Below, in pieces: positions 23,131 through 33,690 of a stretch of DNA of 64,000 bases. Origin of the DNA: Asterias rubens (Eukaryota > Echinodermata > Asteroidea > Forcipulatida > Asteriidae); the NCBI RefSeq assembly GCF_902459465.1, contig NC_047065.1, forward strand, positions 11,695,634 through 11,759,633. The letters run 5' to 3'. Each line of letters begins with the position of its first letter. Within the stretch, counting starts at the first letter, position 1. A program made the translations under genes and the position numbers. Under the pieces are notes generated by a model that did not search any database, was not told where the DNA came from, and saw only the letters and a program-made list of their open reading frames with translations.

Positions 23131-23514
23131 TGACCACACTGCTGAATAATATGCGGTCATCTAACCGATAGTTGAACCTGCTATTTGGGGAAATACTTTG
23201 TTTGGTGCAGGCATTTAGCAATTTTTCGCATGTTCACATTATTTGGACTATAGATAGTGTTTATAGTGTGCATGATCAATATCGTTATGACTTATGATGT
23301 TTTCTTTGAGGAACCGATTTTCTCTATTCTAGGATGAAGACCATTTTATTTATTGTAGACGTTTATCACAGTGTATCCTAAGGCCCTTTCAAAACCGCGG
23401 CTTCGGCTCCAGAATCGGCTCATCAGCAGAGGCTAGCTTGGGTCCTCACGAGGGTTCGGCGCTCAATCACTCCGCTCGCTCGAACCAATAAAAAATCTCA
23501 CTCCGAGTTGGTCA
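23131..23514. other. Intergenic, nothing recognised
   Basis: No exon, element or tandem structure stands out. Confidence 0.5.
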
Positions 23515-24112
23515 ACTTTAGGGATCGGTGATGACCGATTGCAAAAAGCCACCACCGATCCCTAAGTTGACTGATTGCAAAAAGCCACCACCGATCCCTA
23601 AAGTTGACTGATTGCAAAAAGCCACCACCGATCCCTGAAGTTGACCGATTGCAAAAAGCCACCACCGATCACTAAAGTTGACCGCATGCAAAAAGCCATC
23701 ACCGATCCCTAAAGTTGACCGATTGCAAAAAGCCACCACCGATCACTAAAGTTGACCGATTGCAAAATTCCATCACCGGTTGCAAAAGTTGACCGATTGC
23801 AAAAAGCCACCACCGATCCATAAAGTTGACCGATTGCAAAAAGCCATCACCGATCCCTAAAGTTGACCGATTGCAAAAAGCCATCACCGATCACTAAAGT
23901 TGACCGATTGCAAAAAGCCATCAACGGTCGTGAATATGCATGACCGATCGCTAATACCATCACCGATCATGAAAAAGCATGGCCGATCGCTAAAATGGAC
24001 CACCGATCGTGTTTTACGACCGATTGCTAAAGTTGATCACCGATCGCATAGGACCACCACCGATGACAAATTTGATCACCGGTTGCAAAAGACCATCACC
24101 GATGATTAAATG
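23515..24112. repeat. 37-bp minisatellite, about 15 units
   Basis: The unit is close to GTTGACCGATTGCAAAAAGC followed by CACCACCGATCCCTAAA. The first nine or ten units are regular. After about 23930 they decay into shorter CACCGATCG / GACCGAT repeats. The minus-strand frames (GGGFLQSVNF-like repeats) arise because 37-38-bp units keep some frames open, and they lack gene features. Confidence 0.9.
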
Positions 24113-24384
24113 CCTCTTTGGCGTTCCATAGATTTCTGAACTTGGCATCTCTGCAACAAGCATAACTTGATCTTGACGACTGCAATACAATCGACGACCT
24201 ATCTACTCTTCAGTCGGGGGGTATGGTAGAATGGGTAGACAGTAAGTTTGAATGAGTAATGCATAGTCACAGTGTGGCTTTGAAAATGATCAGAAGTTCA
24301 CACCAAGTTTGGACATGACACTATTTGCTGCGCCGGCCAGTTATGGGGCGCCGTTTGTCCATTAATTGTTTGACACTTTTAAGG

Positions 24385-24512
24385 CATGTTTTTACCATGG
24401 TTTACAGCAATTAGATGTAAACCATAGAAACTGTTGCCAAATCCTGTTATGGTTTACATACCGGTAAAGTATTTGTTGTGTATAAGTTTATGGTTTACAA
24501 ACCATGAACATA
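24385..24512. repeat. Cluster of ATGGTTTACA motifs
   Basis: ATGGTTTACA or its near-inverse TGTAAACCAT occurs about five times in 125 bp. Function unknown. A G-rich run follows at 24550-24575. Confidence 0.5.
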
Positions 24513-25120
24513 CAAAAAACATTTACAAATCGTGGCAGTGATTTACGCCGGGGGGCGGGGCGGGGGGGGGGAGCTAGCAGCACAAGTAAACAACTTGCCT
24601 GCTTCTCTAATTCAATTCATTCACTCTACTGCTGCGCTGACCTCGTGCACACTGTGCCCAAATGGGTTAAAGGTGGAGAAGTGTTGTGTTTGTGACAAGT
24701 GCATCATCTTGTCTTTGTCTAGCGCCCTCAGTTGGCAGCTCCTGCAACTGGATGGTTTCTAGCTAGCTGTATATAGTTTCACATGTTATGATTATTCTTA
24801 CTTACACACGGAGAGTTTATGACAACACGATTTGAGAAGCCCAGTTTATTGTTTCATAGTGAGTTATTTCTGATAGTGATACTGATAGTATTTAGTTAGA
24901 GAAAATACTATTACAGTGTTGTTTTAGTTTTCATGCTGGTGGTACCGGTGGTGGTGGTACATGTTTAATGTGCTGGAACACTCAGCTGACAGCAGGAAGT
25001 GTAAATCTACACTTTGACCGGTCCTAAGAGCATAGATCATGCAAGTAATGGGAGCATTAATTTAGAGAGTTTGTGGCTGATGGTGGTCGCCTGCAAATTG
25101 TTGCAGTATTTGATGACAGT

Positions 25121-28100
25121 ATGGAGTTCTTAACGATAATGTTCTGTTTGGTGGTCTTGAGTTTGCTAGCGTACATAGCGGTAAACCTCGCCGTAACAGA
25201 CCGGGGCCCACTCCATGGGCTGTACGCTGTGCCCGGCCGGTGGTTCACGCTGAAGTTCTTGGTCATGAGGTGTTTCCTTGCATGGACTAGCGACAGAAAA
25301 CACAACATCCGTAAGAGGGCTTTCGATTGGCCTACGATGCGGAAGAAAGCCAAAGAAGTGACAGAGATGGAGCTCTTCAGTGGTCATGAAAAGGTGGGTT
25401 TTGGATAACTCTCCGTATGGCGCCACCACTTTTTCACTCAGTTTTACAAAAAGGGATAATATCAATCAGTATCAGGTAAATAAGTTCCTTTATTATTTCA
25501 TATCAAATGAAAAAGTGGTGGCGCCATACGGAAACTTTTCCCTAATTAGGGGTTAGGCTCATGGGCTCACGCACGGGGAGCCTTAGTTTCTAGAAGTAGT
25601 GAAGGCTATTCCCCATGGTGGTCGGATGACCATGGGACTATTGTTTCTGTCGTATGGATGGTTAAAAAAAAATCAAGTGCAATACAACTTGTCTTGTACT
25701 TTCCTGGGGGTCCTCAACAGACAAGCAGTTGGCTTTATAATATAATATAAGAGGGTCTCCATCCACTTATGCATGTAATTGTTTACTAGTTTACTACTTC
25801 TATCTAGAAAATAAAAAACTATGTAATAGTTTACCTTTTCTCATCATCTCATCGAACAACTTTAAGACCTCGCAAACCTCGTTTTTTGTTATATATGTCG
25901 CTTCAAGCTTTAAGTTAAGGTCAAATTTTGACCATAGTTTACAAACTGTTTCACGCAATTTGACGAGAAGGATCGAGGCCCATCGAAGTTTGTACATTTA
26001 ATAGTTGCCATATGGGGGCGGGGGGAGGGGGGGCACAGAATCTCCAGTCACACTGGCAGTCACAATGGCATCATGTTATTTATCTTTTTCTTGTAGAAGG
26101 GTTCAGGCTGAGGTTGTTTTGGCATTGGGGTTTAATACTCCTAGAACTATGAGGTTTCACTCTGCTATGTCTCCACAGTCGAACGAAACCTTATAGTTCT
26201 AGGAAGGAGTAGCACTGCATTGGTTAATCTTTTATTGTTATAACAGAACCTTTTTGATCACACTGTTGTTATGTTTTAAATCAGCTTATAAGTTACAGCT
26301 GCGATCCTTTGTTTTTACTCCCAGGGCCAGAATTGTTTGTACATCAACGGAAGCGACAAAGGTGGTGCAACTCGTCTGACAGTCCGGGTGACAATCCATC
26401 CAGATGACCGGAGGGAGGTGTGGTTCCTGTTGAGAGTGCCTGGTATTGGAGACTTGGTTCTACCAAGCCATCCGGACTGCATTGTAGACAACGTCCGCCC
26501 TGGGGACGGATTCAACGGAGCCGGACTGACCTGTACTGCCATCGATCCTTTAAAAACATGGAGAATCTCCTACAATGGGCTTTGTAGGTATGTGAGACAG
26601 AATCATACAAAAATTTAAAGTTGTGGCTCTGTATTTTTGTCTGTCTGTCTTATAAATATGATCTTTCCGTCAAGGAAATTACTTGGCAAACTCCAAAAAG
26701 AGGATATAAACACCAAGCTGGCAACCGCCAATCTCTCTTTTACAAACTTTGGTCTAACAGATGATTTAGTTTCTCAATTCAAGAAATTGTAATTCAGTAA
26801 CTAGACAACAATACTTATAAGTTCTAGTCATTGTGAAATCAGCAATTAGCTTGGTTGTATTCATATTCAAACCCTCAATATTGTGATTGCAGCAGCCGTT
26901 TTCACGAAATGCTAGGTTTAACCCTAACTCGAGTTAGAATGAGTAACCCGTCCTAACTTAGGATGGGTTCAATTCGTCCTATGTATTTGGATACAGAACT
27001 GAACCCGTGCTAAGTCATAAGATGAATCCTAAGTTAGCAAGAGTTTGGTGAAATCGACAGCAGGTCCTGCAGCCTGAACTCAAAACCCACCTTAAATTGA
27101 AAGACATGTCTGAGTGGAATGGGGGTTGAGAGTTTCTTAGAAAAAGTCTTTCACTATTTGAGATGTTTAGTTACACGATGGGCTTTTGTAGGTATGTGTG
27201 TGTACACCTAGTTCCTGCAGGCCTTAGATCTAGATCAGCATTCAATTCAGTATGGTGAGGGGAAGGGCAGGGATCTGGATAGACTGTGCCCATGTCTTTG
27301 TCCGCAAGGATAAAGACAGATCGCTGTCGCTAGATCCAGTGATTCCCATTGGATACAATGCACGTGCAGTGACATAGATGCCCAAATAGTCAACTGCTCT
27401 CAAGTCTGCAATGGAGTTTGACTGCGTATCTATATGTGAAACGACAGAGGTCAAAGAACAAACTACATGCCGGTTTTGCAATTTTTTGAGCCCGATCTCT
27501 GGGGTTATTCATGAGCCTGAAGAATGACGTCAGACATTCAGGCTAGGATCTGGATTGCTTTGCTTGAAAAGTTTGACAACGGGAGACTTTGAGGCGCTAG
27601 GTGGCAGCAGACTTGCAAGGTAAATTTCCATTGTTTACGTAGTTCTGAGCATGCAAACAATTACCGAGAACAATGGATTTTACCTGGTAAGTCTGCTGCC
27701 AACAAGCGTCCTGAAAGTCCCCTATTGTCAGTGACAGTGTTTTCCTGTTGTGTCACGAAGTATTCAAGTTAAGTACCCCCCCCAAAAAAGGATAAAATCC
27801 TCCCCTTTTCATCACCGACGTTTGCATACCCTCAGTTACCTAGGCCCCACACCCTCACTATCCCCTGTGCTTGTTCCTACTGACATGGTTCAGTGAGCAC
27901 ACACCCCCCCCACACACCACCCAAGGCTCCACAACAGGTTTCACCACGCATCATCGAGTTCACTTCCCACCTGTATTTCCCGCCTTCGTGCATCACCGCT
28001 GATCCTCCGCCCAGTACTTAAGTAGCATGCAGCATCAGAGTCCAGCATTCTCCAGAAGACGATCAGAGCATACTGATCGAAACGTCCAACGGTTAATCCA

Positions 28101-31100
28101 ACGGTTAATCCAACGGTTCTTTTCAGAACCACCCCAACTCATTTAGAGATTCTATTATTATAAATGTTGTTTTCTTCATAGGGTTGGCATACGTCAAGAA
28201 TGGCATACCGAGGATGAGAGACCCTCAGTTCATGTTCGCTGCAGCCTGTTGTAAGTAGATTGTTTTGACTCCAACAAAATAAAATTATGCTTAGGCCTAA
28301 AACACCATTTTAACTAAGAGAATAAAAGTTCACTGACTCAGTCTTTCACGGCCATTTAGAAGCGGCAGGGTCGTTGCCGTGTGATAAAGGCCTGAGCCAA
28401 AGGCAAGGTTTTAAACGGTTGTGAAAGAAGGAGTCACTACTCTTTTATTCCCATTCGTAAATGCCTTTTTGGTTAAAAGGCATAATAAATTAAGAAACTT
28501 ATCCGTTTCCGACATGCTTGAGCTCTGTATGTTATGACTGAGACGCCTATTTCCGACAGTTTCCGGCTCCGTTCATGCGTATGCGCGTATAGTCTTGGGG
28601 CAACACGTTCTTGTTTTCCTTTCACACACACAGCACGGCAAACTTACCAACAGCGCTCGCATCCCCCGTAACATGAAACGTCTTGTACCAAGACTAGCGA
28701 GGAGTATCCGCTCACAACCGGTTATAAACACTGTTCATTATCAAAGGTTTAAACACCCCCACGTGACCCGCCCTCTACCATTAGGAATAGCGAAACTATC
28801 TAAGGTACTTAGGAATTGATCTTAAAGACTTGTCATTTGTTCTAAAGTTTCATGAGGACTCTATCTATTGGAAACGTGTTGTAAGTGGATCATTTTTCAT
28901 GGGTTGCATGGTTGGCTTGTGCGTAAAAGTGCTCGCCTCTCACCAAGGTGACCCCGGTTCGATTCCCGGTCGGGCCATATGTGAGTTTAGTTATGCGTTG
29001 GTTCTCTGCTGTGTTCCTCCCTCAGGAAAAAATCAAACACGTTAGATCTTTGCTGTGCTCCGTGTATGGGTTGATCTGGCTGGCAGCTGAATGCGCCCTT
29101 GCATGCCTGCTTCTCGAACACGTTGTAGCCGCGTCCTTCGCAAATTTTGACAGTGGACACTATTGGTAATTGTCAAAGACCAGTCTTCTCACTTGGTGTA
29201 TCTCAACATGCATAAAATAACAAACCTGTGAAAATTTGAGCTCAATTGGTTGTCAAATTTGCGAGATAATAATGAAAGAAAAAACACCCTTGTCACACGA
29301 AGTTCTATGCTTTCTGAGGCTTGATTTCGTGGCCTCAAATTCTAAACTCGAAATCAAATTCCCAGAAAATTACATCTTTCTCGAAAAACTTCAGAGGCAG
29401 CCGTTTCTCACAATGTTTTATACCATCAACCTCTCCCCATTACTCGTAATCAAGAAAGGTTTTATGATGATAATTATTTGGAGTAGTAACCAATAGTTCA
29501 AAATGGATACGTACTAAGATGTGTTTTTTTTCAGGTGGAGTACCTTCACAACATTTTATGATTTCGCTTCAGACTTCAATCCCAGTCTTGAAGCGGACGG
29601 TCTAGCAAAAGAACAATGGACTCAAGAATGGTTCGCCAAGCTCAAAAGGTAAGTTTGAGAAGTATTCCATCAATCAAGAAGGCAATGGGAGACTTTTGAA
29701 CCTAGACAGCAAACTTATGCTGAGACCTTCATAATGCATTTTTTGTTTTAATTTAAACAAAACTGGAGAAAAAAAAGGAGGTGGCCTCTCTATAAAGGAA
29801 CAGACGGGGATGCTTAAAATGTTTTTATTTTTATTTGGCTTATCACCAATTCAGACACGGACTTTGTTAAGTTTTGTCAGATAAAATACCTGGTTTTAAG
29901 AATCCTGAGCTTGACTGGACTGGTTGATGTAACTTATCGATGTTGACCTGACTTGTATGGTAATTAAATACTTTGATCTCTTCCAGCATGCAGCAGGACC
30001 ACTATACCCAGTTTGGTATGATCCATGGAGTTGTTCAAGTTGATGATGGAGACGAGACTAAAGTGGTCATGCGTGGTGTCAAAGAACGTCTCATAGGTAA
30101 GTCTATTATTAGAAACCAAAATGCGACGTCTACGTCCTACGTCAAAACATCAGCTTTAATATGAATGCTGTTTAATGTTTTAAAGCCATTATACACTTTC
30201 GGTACAGAAAACAAAGTTAAAAGTTCACATATTTACAAATAATTTACAGGGTTTACAGAAGGTAATGGTGAAATGCTTTACTTTTTGAGAAAACATTAAA
30301 ACAATATCAATTCTCGATATCGAGAATTACGGATTTATTTTAAACACATGTCATGACACTGCGAAATGGGGGAAACAAGGGTGGGTTTACCCATTATTTT
30401 TTCCCGACTGCCGACTCCGATGACCGATTGAGCCTAAATTTTCACAGGCGATAAGTAGTGATACACGAAGTGTGGGCCTTGGACAATACTGTTTACCGAA
30501 AGGGTCCAATGGCTTTAACAATCTTTACATACAGGAGAAACCTTTACTACATGCCCTATTGGTACCCGCTTCTAAAATATAGGGTTCGAACCCCCTTTGT
30601 ATTCACTGGGCAATCTTGGTGGTCTAGTTGTAAGAAAACATGGCATTGGTCATGGTTACGAGTCCAACCAGAGTAATTTCCCTGTGGAGTCTTTCTCAAA
30701 GGTGAGAACTAGACTCTACGTGGGTAAGCGTAATTTTGTTGTGCTATACTACTTTATGTGTTTGAGCAGCTCTATGAAATTAGGCCCTGTAATGATTAGG
30801 ACTCATTCACAGTTGTAATATTTTGTGACATTATTTCTTTTTGTTTTTCGCCAAAGGTCCTCAACAGTTTGGTGACTTTCATACTCGTATCTCAAACTAC
30901 ATTGTGTTGGAGGTGAGAAGTTTACTTTACTCATTTAAAGACACTGGACACTATTGGTAATTACTCAAAATAATTATCAGCATAAAACCTTACTTGGTAA
31001 CGAGTAATGGGGAGAGGTTGATGGTATAAAACATTGTGAGAAACGGCTCCCTCTGAAGTGGAGTAGTTTTCGAGAAAGAAGTAATTTTCCATGAATTTGA

Positions 31101-32457
31101 TTTCAAGACCTCAAGTTTAGAATTTGAGGTCTCGAAATCAAGCATCTGAAAGGACACAACTTCGTGTGACAAAGGTGTTTTTTCTTTCATTATTATCTCG
31201 CAACTTCGACGACTGATTGAGCTCAAATTTTCACAGGTTTGTTATTTTATGTATATGTTGAGATATACCAAGTGAGAAGACTGGTCTTTGACAATTACCA
31301 ATAGTGTCCACTGTCTTTAAACTAATTCACAACAAAACTTTTTAAAATATTTCCTTCCTCCCCCCCCCCAAAAAAAAAACAACCCAAAGCTGTTGACAAA
31401 TAGGGAGACTGTCAATGTAAGGGCTAGGTACCTCATCATTTGCTCTAGTCTTGTAGACAAGTCGTTAAATTTCTGTCTTTATAAAAGTACATGCATGCGT
31501 AGTATTTGCTGGTCAACATTTACTTATGTTCCTATTTTTTTTTCACAGAACGGTAACTGTTTATACATTGAAGCCTCATGTGAACCTGGATACAAGTCAA
31601 AGTAAGTAGGTAAAGAGGAAGGCAAAAGACAAATTCAATTTTGTGATGAACTCATTTTCTTCTTGTGACGATTGAAACATAAATGTGACCCACTCTGTGA
31701 AAATGAGTCAGATGTCGCCCAATGCAATCTTAAGTTATGCACAGTTTAATGTGGAAAATGTAAAAAAATTAAATAAAAAAAATAAAAAATATATATATAC
31801 TCTTTTTTTAAATCTTTAGTTGCATGGTTAACATTTTGAACACTTACTTTTAGGCAATAAAGCTATGAATACAACAATTTTGTGATCATACTTATGTCTA
31901 ATTTGTATCCTTTTGCACACAATGTTAGTTTAAAATATCATTACACTTGTAATTTGTTTTTCACAAAAAATGGTGTAGTGGCTAATTTCAAACGGGAGTA
32001 ACTCAGCAATGCGATACACCCCAAAGCTTAGACACATACCAAATTACTGCTGCTGATGTGTTCTTTCCAGCCATGCATATAACTCAATTCTTGAAATTGC
32101 CTACATCTGACTCATTTTCACAGAGCGGGTCACAAATTACAAGTCTCTTCTCCCCCCTTTCAAGACGGTATTCTCACTGTTTTCTAATTGCAAGAATGTG
32201 CTTTGCTTTTCCTAATTCGCATGAAGGAGGAACCAGGCTTTACAAGTTGCTGTGCTCATGTTTATCCAGTTTTAATCAGATTACCCAGAGTTCATACGTG
32301 TTTACTTTTACTTTTTCTTCAAGCGAACAAAAAGGCTTTTTGATGAAAGTGATGGGTGAGGTCGTCAATGCATGCTCTGTCAACCTCCCATTACCCGTTC
32401 TGATGGAGAATTCAGAAGAAATACCCAATAACTTTACCTTTGACGTCCTTCTTGAGG
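25121..32457 (+). CDS. Putative phosphoenolpyruvate synthase / rifampicin phosphotransferase-like protein, N-terminal part (8 exons, 3' end missing)
   Basis: Coding exons: 25121-25393, 26325-26587, 28182-28250, 29535-29648, 29987-30096, 30857-30912, 31549-31601, 32324-32457. All are GT-AG and phases agree, giving 357 codons plus one base. The first ATG follows an in-frame stop at 25058. Residues about 2-25 are a hydrophobic signal anchor (MEFLTIMFCLVVLSLLAYIA). Family-like stretches follow: VWFLLRVPGIGDLVLPSHPD, WRISYNGLCRVGIRQEW, DGLAKEQWTQEWFAKLKS, DHYTQFGMIHG, DFHTRISNYIVLENG. These recall the non-catalytic N-terminal region of large animal proteins named as above. Identification is from memory. 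The nucleotide-binding and phosphohistidine domains expected next are absent: the model ends 80 bp before the assembly gap. No biochemical role can be assigned. Confidence 0.7.
25403..25542. mobile_element. Palindromic MITE, CCGTATGGCGCCACCACTTT ends
   Basis: GTATGGCGCCACCACTTTTT at the left is mirrored by AAAAAGTGGTGGCGCCATAC at the right. It starts about 10 bp after the exon 1 donor of the phosphotransferase-like gene. A second copy lies at 61616-61747, in MRPL38 intron 1. Confidence 0.85.
26139..26209. mobile_element. Short palindrome, CTCCTAGAACTATGAGGTTT
   Basis: The left arm CTCCTAGAACTATGAGG pairs with CCTTATAGTTCTAGGAAGGAG. Related, more diverged palindromes lie at 62692-62790 and 62908-63005. 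Confidence 0.65.
26898..27058. mobile_element. Foldback MITE in intron 2
   Basis: TTTCACGAAATGCTAGGTTT and CAAGAGTTTGGTGAAATCG are rough inverse ends, with inner pairs around CTAACTCGAGTTAG and CCTAACTTAGGATGGGTTCA. Confidence 0.55.
27594..27709. mobile_element. Short palindromic MITE, GGTGGCAGCAGACTT ends, copy 2
   Basis: Ends CGCTAGGTGGCAGCAGACTT and AAGTCTGCTGCCAACAAGCG. Same family as 12453-12564, in the opposite orientation judging from the interior. Confidence 0.75.
28360..28830. mobile_element. Part of the composite inverted-repeat element
   Basis: The end CAAAGGTTTAAACACCCCCA to GAATAGCGAAACTATCTAAG matches 47940-48005 inverted and 22775-22850. The left part (GCAAGGTTTTAAACGG, TTTTATTCCCATTCGTAAAT) matches 9335-9400 and 21815-21875. 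Confidence 0.55.
28903..29140 (+). mobile_element. tRNA-derived SINE (SINE A)
   Basis: The head GGCTTGTGCGTAAAAGTGCT and B box GGTTCGATTCCC are tRNA-like. The body runs through GTGAGTTTAGTTATGCGTTG to GAACACGTTGTAGCCGCGTC. Other copies are at 49601-49910 (+) and 57649-57925 (-). It is an interspersed repeat, not a tRNA gene. Confidence 0.8.
29151..29495. mobile_element. Family 1 TTAA MITE in intron 3, directly after SINE A
   Basis: CAGTGGACACTATTGGTAAT at the left. The right end has decayed to ACCAATAGTTC. It begins about 10 bp after the SINE ends and about 40 bp before the acceptor of exon 4. Confidence 0.75.
30180..30518. mobile_element. TTAA-type MITE, family 2
   Basis: TTAAAGCCATTATACACTTT at the left, CCGAAAGGGTCCAATGGCTTTAA at the right in inverse. 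The core CAATTCTCGATATCGAGAAT is a perfect palindrome. A second copy is at 55804-56181. Confidence 0.8.
30544..30715 (+). repeat. Possible tRNA-derived SINE fragment
   Basis: GGGTTCGAACCCCC (B-box-like) followed by CTTGGTGGTCTAGTTGTAAG and GTTACGAGTCCAACC. Weak support. Confidence 0.35.
30935..31320. mobile_element. Family 1 TTAA MITE, full length, in intron 6
   Basis: Clean TTAAAGACACTGGACACTAT to AATAGTGTCCACTGTCTTTAA with TTAA on both sides. It starts 22 bp after the exon 6 donor at 30913. Confidence 0.9.
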
Positions 32458-32536
32458 GTAACACTTTTTTTTTGGTGTTGTTAGTGAGGAAATAGAAGAG
32501 TGGGCTGAGGACTTGAACGTTTGTTTAAAACTGGCA

Positions 32537-32636
32537 NNNNNNNNNNNNNNNNNNNNNNNNNNNNNNNNNNNNNNNNNNNNNNNNNNNNNNNNNNNNNNNN
32601 NNNNNNNNNNNNNNNNNNNNNNNNNNNNNNNNNNNN
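32537..32636. other. Assembly gap (100 N)
   Basis: Exactly 100 N, the usual placeholder for a gap of unknown length. It separates the last visible exon of the phosphotransferase-like gene from the first visible exon of DENND11. Both genes lack pieces that should lie here. Confidence 1.
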
Positions 32637-32710
32637 TTTTGTTGAACAAAATTTTAAAGTACATTCCCCATATGTTTCCATTGTCACATCAAAATTACTA
32701 AGTAGAATGT

Positions 32711-33043
32711 TAACTAAATTGAAATCGCTCGTGAAAAGTGACATTTTTGTGTTAATTGCTTTCTGAGTTGTTCTGGTTGCCTTGGTTTGTAGAGCATCTA
32801 GAATTTTGTACGGGTATATACTGGATGGCGCGCTTTTTACACTAATTATTATAATAATGATTATCTAATTTGAGTCCAAATTAAACTAAATTGAAATCAC
32901 TCGTGAAAAATGACCTTTTTGTGTTAATTGCTTTCTGAGTCGTTCTGGTTGCCTTGATTTGTAGAGCATCTAGAATTTTTTATAATACTGGATGGCGCGC
33001 TTTTTACACTAATTATTATCATACTCATTATCTAATTTGAGTC
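32711..33043. repeat. Direct duplication of ~170 bp next to the gap
   Basis: ACTAAATTGAAATCGCTCGT to TCTAATTTGAGTCCA at 32711-32881 is repeated at 32885-33043 with few changes. A longer array reaching into the gap could explain the assembly break. Confidence 0.85.
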
Positions 33044-33190
33044 CATCTGCAAGTTAGTTACGTGCTGTGTGCACATGTTCTCATGCGTTAAAGCGTATTT
33101 TTTTAAATTTTTATTCTTTTGCCGAGTCATACTTCAAAAGCAGTGCTATGAAATTAAATTTGGCCTAAGAGGATCAGAACAAAAAAGGTC

Positions 33191-33579
33191 TTAAAGGCAG
33201 GGGACACTATTGGTTATTACTCAAAACAATTAATAGCATAAAACCTTACTTCGTAACGAGTAATGGGGAGAGGTTGATAGTATATAACACTGTGAGAAAC
33301 GGCTCCCTCTGAAGTGCAATAGTTTTCGAGAAAGAAGTAATTTTCAACGAATTTGATTTCGAGACCTCAGATTTAAAACTTGAGGTCTCGAAATCAACCA
33401 TCTAAACGCACACAACTTTGTGTGACAATGGTGTTTTTTCCTTTCATTATTATCTCACAAGGTTGATGAGTGATTGAGCTCAAATTTTCACAGGTTTGTT
33501 ATTTTATGCATATATGTTGAGATACACCAACTATGAAGGCTAGTCTTTGACAATTACCAATAGTGTCCGCTGCCTTTAA
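33191..33579. mobile_element. Family 1 TTAA MITE, full length
   Basis: TTAAAGGCAGGGGACACTAT to AATAGTGTCCGCTGCCTTTAA with TTAA borders. It ends about 110 bp before the first visible DENND11 exon. Confidence 0.9.
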
Positions 33580-33690
33580 GAACAATTTCCCATCAAATTT
33601 GTTAGCAATCTTTTTGAACAGGAAAACCAGTAGCTTCGTCTTTTTCTCTTCTCACACCTGACCTTGTTTATATCTGTGTTTGTTTCCTAG

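Noticed and set aside
23518-23887. Two minus-strand frames with a repeated FCNRSTLGIGDGFLQSV pattern
   Set aside because: Direct translation of the 37-bp minisatellite. No start context or splice signals, and the frame changes with unit length.
23515-24112. CRISPR-like array
   Set aside because: Units are contiguous with no unique spacers, and the setting is an animal genome. The same applies to the arrays at 52995, 54690, 56465 and 57990.
25073-25120. Longer N-terminus for the phosphotransferase-like protein
   Set aside because: The upstream in-frame part starts at a GTG codon. The first ATG after the in-frame stop is at 25121 and starts the signal anchor.
28080-28130. Three direct GGTTAATCCAAC repeats
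   Set aside because: Short and isolated, with no further structure to support a call.
28903-28980. tRNA gene
   Set aside because: Good B box, but the head does not fold as a cloverleaf and the same sequence continues into a long body shared by three loci: a SINE.
32058-32495. 145-codon continuous frame before the gap
   Set aside because: Only 32324-32457 behaves as coding (acceptor, donor, family-like residues). The upstream part is intron read-through.
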